Shown here one piece after another: positions 44,923 to 47,299 of a DNA stretch of 47,299 nucleotides; position 1 is the stretch's first letter, and each line of letters begins with the position of its first letter. Source of the stretch: Geobacter sp. UBA6151 (GTDB lineage: Bacteria > Desulfobacterota > Desulfuromonadia > Geobacterales > Pseudopelobacteraceae); assembly GCA_002423105.1 (NCBI GenBank), contig DIUT01000001.1:1-47299 (forward strand), given 5' to 3'. The notes under the pieces were generated by a model. The model had not been told where the DNA came from. It worked only from the letters and a program-made list of their open reading frames with translations, and did no database searches. Both the position numbers and the translations under genes were made by a program.

Positions 44923-45124
44923 GCCGGTATCCGCTCCTCGCAGGGTACCTTGGTCTGGCAGAGTCCGCAGCCGGTTTGGGAGCTGCGGGAAAAGCGGGTC
45001 GCTTGCAGTGGCAAATGCCACCAGTGGCTTGTCGAAGTAGGGAACGCTGCCGTCCGGGAAGCGGTTGCCGGTATCTTCACGGACAAAGCGGGTAATCTCG
45101 CTGGTAATTCTGGTGTTAATATGC
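44923..45124 (-). pseudogene. Deleted remnant of a 4Fe-4S double-cluster (QueG-like) protein
   Basis: One frame encodes SEITRFVREDTGNRF, PDGSVPYFDKPLVAF and DPLFPQL, the start of the 4Fe-4S double-cluster-binding proteins related to epoxyqueuosine reductase. Then the sense shifts to another frame, GCGLCQTKVPCEERIPAGV, which is the cysteine-rich end of the same family, and stops at TAG 44925-44923. The middle (several hundred nt) and the frame are missing. No good start codon remains near 45124. The family is named from memory of its ends. Together with the sulP leader this accounts for 44690-45145, which has no intact gene. Confidence 0.55.
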
Positions 45125-45145
45125 GCCCCCTTGGGTAGTATCTTG

Positions 45146-46639
45146 CTATCGCCTTCCGCCAAAAATTGAACCCATCACACCACGGATAATGGCGCGTCCC
45201 AACTGGCTGCCTATGGAGCGTGCGGCGCTCTTGGCCATTGCCTCCACCACCCCTTCACGCTGTCTGCTTTTGCTGCCACCCCCAAGCATATCACCCAGCA
45301 TGCCTCCGAGTCCGCCGCCTGCGGCGCTTTCCTGTGTCGGCGGTTGAGGCGGAGCCTGCGTCTGCGCGGCGCGGCTTTTGAGCAGTTCATGGGCTGATTC
45401 CCGATCGACCGTGGTGTCATAGACACCTGACACCAGCGATGATTTCATCAGCCGCTGCCGCTCTGCCTGGTCAATCGGCCCGACCTGTCCCTGGGGCGGG
45501 ATGATAAAGGCCCGTTCAACCACAGCCGGTCTTCCCTTTTCATCCAGACAGGAAATTAATGCCTCACCAACTCCCAGTTCAGTAATAACCGATGCCTCAT
45601 CAAGCAAGGGGTTGTCCCGCATGGTTTCAGCCGCAGCTTTTACCGCTTTCTGGTCACGGGGGCTGAAGGCCCGCAGGGCATGTTGCACCCGGTTGCCTAG
45701 TTGTGAAAGCACCTTGTCCGGCACATCAGCCGGGTTCTGGGTGACAAAATAGATTCCTACCCCCTTGGAGCGGATCAGGCGCACCACCTGTTCGATCTTG
45801 TCCACCAGGGCAGCCGGAGCATCGCTAAACAGCAGATGGGCTTCATCAAAGAAGAAAACAAGTTTGGGTTTATCCAGGTCGCCAGCCTCCGGCAGGTTCT
45901 CAAACAGTTCCGACAACAGCCAGAGCAGCAGGGTGGCGTACATCTTCGGTGATTGCATCAGGCGATCAGCCGCAAGGATATTTACCACACCTTTGCCGCC
46001 ATCGGTCTGGATCAGGTCGTTGATATCCAGCATCGGTTCGCCGAAAAGCAATGAGCCACCCTGGCTTTCAAGGGTCAGCAGACCACGCTGGATCGCTCCT
46101 ACGCTTGCAGCGGATACGTTGCCGTAGTCAGTGGTCAGAGACTTGGTGTTGTCCCCCACATATTGCAGCATGGACCGCAGATCCTTCAGATCAAGCAGCA
46201 GCAGGCCGTTGTCGTCAGCCACCTTGAACACCAGGTTCAACACACCGCTCTGCGTGTCGTTCAGCGCCAGCATCCGTGACAGCAAAAGCGGCCCCATATC
46301 CGATATCGTGGCCCGCAGCGGGTGTCCTGATTCGCCAAACGGATCCCAGAAAGTGACCGGATATCCCTGGTGGCGGTGATCGTTCAATTGCAACTGGGCA
46401 ACCCGTTCGGCAACCTTGGGGTTTGTCCCTCCCGGCAGTGCAATACCGGAAAGATCTCCCTTGATGTCAGACATGAAACAGGGAACGCCAAGTGCGGAAA
46501 ACTGCTCGGCAAGGGTCTGCAGGGTGACGGTCTTGCCGGTGCCGGTGGCTCCGGTAATCAAGCCGTGGCGATTGGCCATCTGCGGCAGGAGACACAACTC
46601 TGTCTGGTCATTTTGGGCGATTGTAAGTGTTGAACTCAT
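45146..46639 (-). CDS. HerA-like helicase domain protein (DUF853/YjgR)
   Basis: A 497-aa cytoplasmic P-loop ATPase of the DUF853 family (E. coli YjgR). Walker A GATGTGKT (about 30-37), FMSDIKGDLSGIA, Walker B KLVFFFDEAHLLF (about 265), then a sensor-like VTQNPADVPDKVLSQLGNRVQHALRAF segment and an arginine-rich C-terminus with a Gly-rich stretch (GGGLGGMLGDMLGGG). Relatives belong to the HerA/FtsK superfamily of DNA-pumping ATPases, but the role of this branch is unknown. GGAG lies before the ATG. Its promoter is divergent from the small secreted protein gene. Confidence 0.9.
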   Translation of the reverse strand: MSSTLTIAQNDQTELCLLPQMANRHGLITGATGTGKTVTLQTLAEQFSALGVPCFMSDIKGDLSGIALPGGTNPKVAERVAQLQLNDHRHQGYPVTFWDPFGESGHPLRATISDMGPLLLSRMLALNDTQSGVLNLVFKVADDNGLLLLDLKDLRSMLQYVGDNTKSLTTDYGNVSAASVGAIQRGLLTLESQGGSLLFGEPMLDINDLIQTDGGKGVVNILAADRLMQSPKMYATLLLWLLSELFENLPEAGDLDKPKLVFFFDEAHLLFSDAPAALVDKIEQVVRLIRSKGVGIYFVTQNPADVPDKVLSQLGNRVQHALRAFSPRDQKAVKAAAETMRDNPLLDEASVITELGVGEALISCLDEKGRPAVVERAFIIPPQGQVGPIDQAERQRLMKSSLVSGVYDTTVDRESAHELLKSRAAQTQAPPQPPTQESAAGGGLGGMLGDMLGGGSKSRQREGVVEAMAKSAARSIGSQLGRAIIRGVMGSIFGGRR

Positions 46640-46666
46640 GGTGGCTCCTTTTAAGGGTGACGTACA

Positions 46667-46694
46667 ACTTTACCACAATCAATGTTTACGGCAA
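46667..46694 (-). promoter_or_regulatory. Predicted promoter of the HerA-like gene
   Basis: TTGCCG (46694-46689) and TAAAGT (46672-46667) with a 16-nt spacer on the minus strand, about 28 nt upstream of the ATG. Confidence 0.4.
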
Positions 46695-46743
46695 GTGAGA
46701 GTAGCTGGCTACTTTTACGGGCAGCTTTCAAGATGTGTGTGTC

Positions 46744-46771
46744 TTGAATTGATGCAAATCTGTGCTAAAAT
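46744..46771 (+). promoter_or_regulatory. Predicted promoter of the small secreted protein gene
   Basis: TTGAAT (46744-46749) and TAAAAT (46766-46771) with a 16-nt spacer, 43 nt before the ATG at 46815. Confidence 0.6.
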
Positions 46772-46814
46772 TTATTCACAGTTTTTTACTTCATCCGGCA
46801 AGGAGAAAAGCATC

Positions 46815-47084
46815 ATGAAGATGACAGCAGGCTTGGCAGGAATGGCGTTATTGATTGCCACCACGGCGTTTGCTGCCGGACCGAAAACCTACCAGGTAAC
46901 CGGACCGGTACTGGAGGTCAAGGACGACATCGTGGTGGTGCAGAAGGGGAAAGAGAAGTGGGAAATAGCCAGAGACAAGGACAGCAAGGTGACCGGTGAT
47001 CTGAAGGTGGGGGCCAAAGTGACGGTTACCTACACCATGAAGGCCGCCAGCATAGAGGTAAAGGATGGCGCAAAGAAGAAGTAG
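46815..47084 (+). CDS. Small periplasmic protein with OB-like strand pattern
   Basis: An 89-aa protein with a signal peptide (MKMTAGLAGMALLIATTAFA, cleavage before AGPK). The mature ~69 residues alternate strands and turns (YQVTGPVLEVKDDIVVVQ, KEKWEIARDKDSKV, GAKVTVTYTMKAASIEVK), a small beta-barrel layout like DUF5666 or other OB-type periplasmic proteins. Function unknown. AGGAG lies 9 nt upstream of the ATG. It is transcribed alone, with its own promoter and a strong terminator. Confidence 0.8.
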   Translation: MKMTAGLAGMALLIATTAFAAGPKTYQVTGPVLEVKDDIVVVQKGKEKWEIARDKDSKVTGDLKVGAKVTVTYTMKAASIEVKDGAKKK

Positions 47085-47115
47085 GTGATTTTATTTCTAC
47101 CTGATTATACTGATG

Positions 47116-47156
47116 AAAACGCCCCGCCCGGAATATCCGCGGCGGGGCGTTTTTTT
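47116..47156. terminator. Rho-independent terminator, usable from both sides
   Basis: AAAACGCCCCGCC pairs with GGCGGGGCGTTTT around a short loop, followed by seven T on the plus strand and by TTTT on the minus strand. It separates the small secreted protein gene from the convergent biotin-carrier gene. Confidence 0.9.
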
Positions 47157-47160
47157 GATA

Positions 47161-47182
47161 GCTCCCTTGCTGGCAAGGGAGC
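47161..47182. repeat. Short perfect hairpin
   Basis: GCTCCCTTGC and GCAAGGGAGC flank 2 nt, forming a 10-bp hairpin 13 nt after the biotin-carrier stop on the minus strand. There is no T-run, so it may add to the neighbouring terminator. Confidence 0.6.
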
Positions 47183-47195
47183 GTCAGCGGCGGGA

Positions 47196-47299
47196 TTACC
47201 CCATCACAAATACCAGATCCTCTTTCTCCACCTTCTCGCCTTCTTTAAACTTGACTTCGGCAACCGTACCATCAGCCTTGGCCTTGATGTTGGTCTCCA
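47196..47299 (-). CDS. C-terminal end of a biotin carrier domain protein
   Basis: The last 35 residues of a protein ending METNIKAKADGTVAEV, KFKEGEKVEKEDLVFVMG. The visible MET is the end of the biotin-attachment motif AMKMET (the biotinyl Lys is just beyond the window edge), followed by the typical second half of the lipoyl/biotinyl barrel. It could be the carrier subunit or C-terminal domain of pyruvate carboxylase, oxaloacetate/methylmalonyl-CoA decarboxylase or a similar enzyme; the part seen cannot tell which. The stop is TAA at 47198-47196. Confidence 0.85.
   Translation of the reverse strand, partial: ETNIKAKADGTVAEVKFKEGEKVEKEDLVFVMG

Overview
The window looks like chromosome from a member of the Desulfuromonadota close to Geobacter / Trichlorobacter. 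This is inferred from gene content and codon use, not from a marker-gene comparison. The backbone is moderately GC-rich, carries strong TTGAC(A/C)-type sigma70 promoters, and holds mostly housekeeping genes. Two more AT-rich accessory stretches interrupt it: about 10.4-15.9 kb and 27.7-29.9 kb.

Layout. (1) 1-10.1 kb, all minus strand: prfB (with the RF2 +1 programmed frameshift), a SPOR + NlpC/P60 cell-wall hydrolase, a DUF1015 protein, an EVE-domain protein, a DUF4139 secreted protein, cydD-cydC (exporter needed for cytochrome bd assembly) and cydA-cydB (cytochrome bd oxidase; cydB runs off the window). (2) 10.4-15.9 kb, plus strand, accessory: a noncoding stretch with three iteron-like repeats and a DnaA-box match, the BrnT/BrnA toxin-antitoxin pair, a complete three-gene ABC-three-component (ABC-3C) conflict system (nuclease-like effector, middle component, DUF3732 ATPase), a truncated gene tail, and a PIN toxin / RHH antitoxin pair with a probable leaderless promoter. 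(3) 15.9-20.4 kb, minus: a secreted phosphatidylserine-decarboxylase-like protein, an O-methyltransferase, a FitAB/VapBC-type module and accA. (4) 20.5-26.8 kb: dnaE (minus), then a PhnD-like lipoprotein translationally coupled to a sensor histidine kinase (plus). (5) 26.8-29.9 kb, minus, accessory: a chain in which every junction from the ATPase onward is a 4-nt ATGA overlap: AAA/ABC-type ATPase, a 161-aa possible nuclease, an 86-aa internally deleted remnant of a BPTD_3080-type restriction helicase, and xerD. The chain is preceded by another frameshifted gene remnant. (6) 29.9-37.9 kb: glnD, corA, smpB-ssrA (tmRNA), a small CxxC protein, a PilZ-like protein, ettA and a J-domain protein. (7) 37.9-40.9 kb, minus: xseB-ispA-dxs. 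(8) 41-47.3 kb: a ferritin-like protein and an orphan RND-type adaptor lipoprotein, sulP, a deleted 4Fe-4S protein remnant, a HerA-like (DUF853) ATPase, a small secreted protein, and the C-terminal end of a biotin-carrier protein.

The most striking signal outside the genes is a set of long imperfect palindromes. Four units share a central core (GCGGAGGCGTA..TACGCCGCACAA). Three are about 120 nt long; the fourth is expanded to 206 nt by internal insertions. All four lie within 0-2 nt of the stop codon of a minus-strand gene and in the same orientation. A fifth, unrelated 188-nt palindrome lies upstream of the FitAB-type module. They look like MITE/REP-type mobile palindromes that may now act as 3'-end structures. 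The second theme is gene erosion: four short remnants (15.1, 27.7, 29.7 and 45.0 kb) can be read as ends of genes whose middles or beginnings were deleted.
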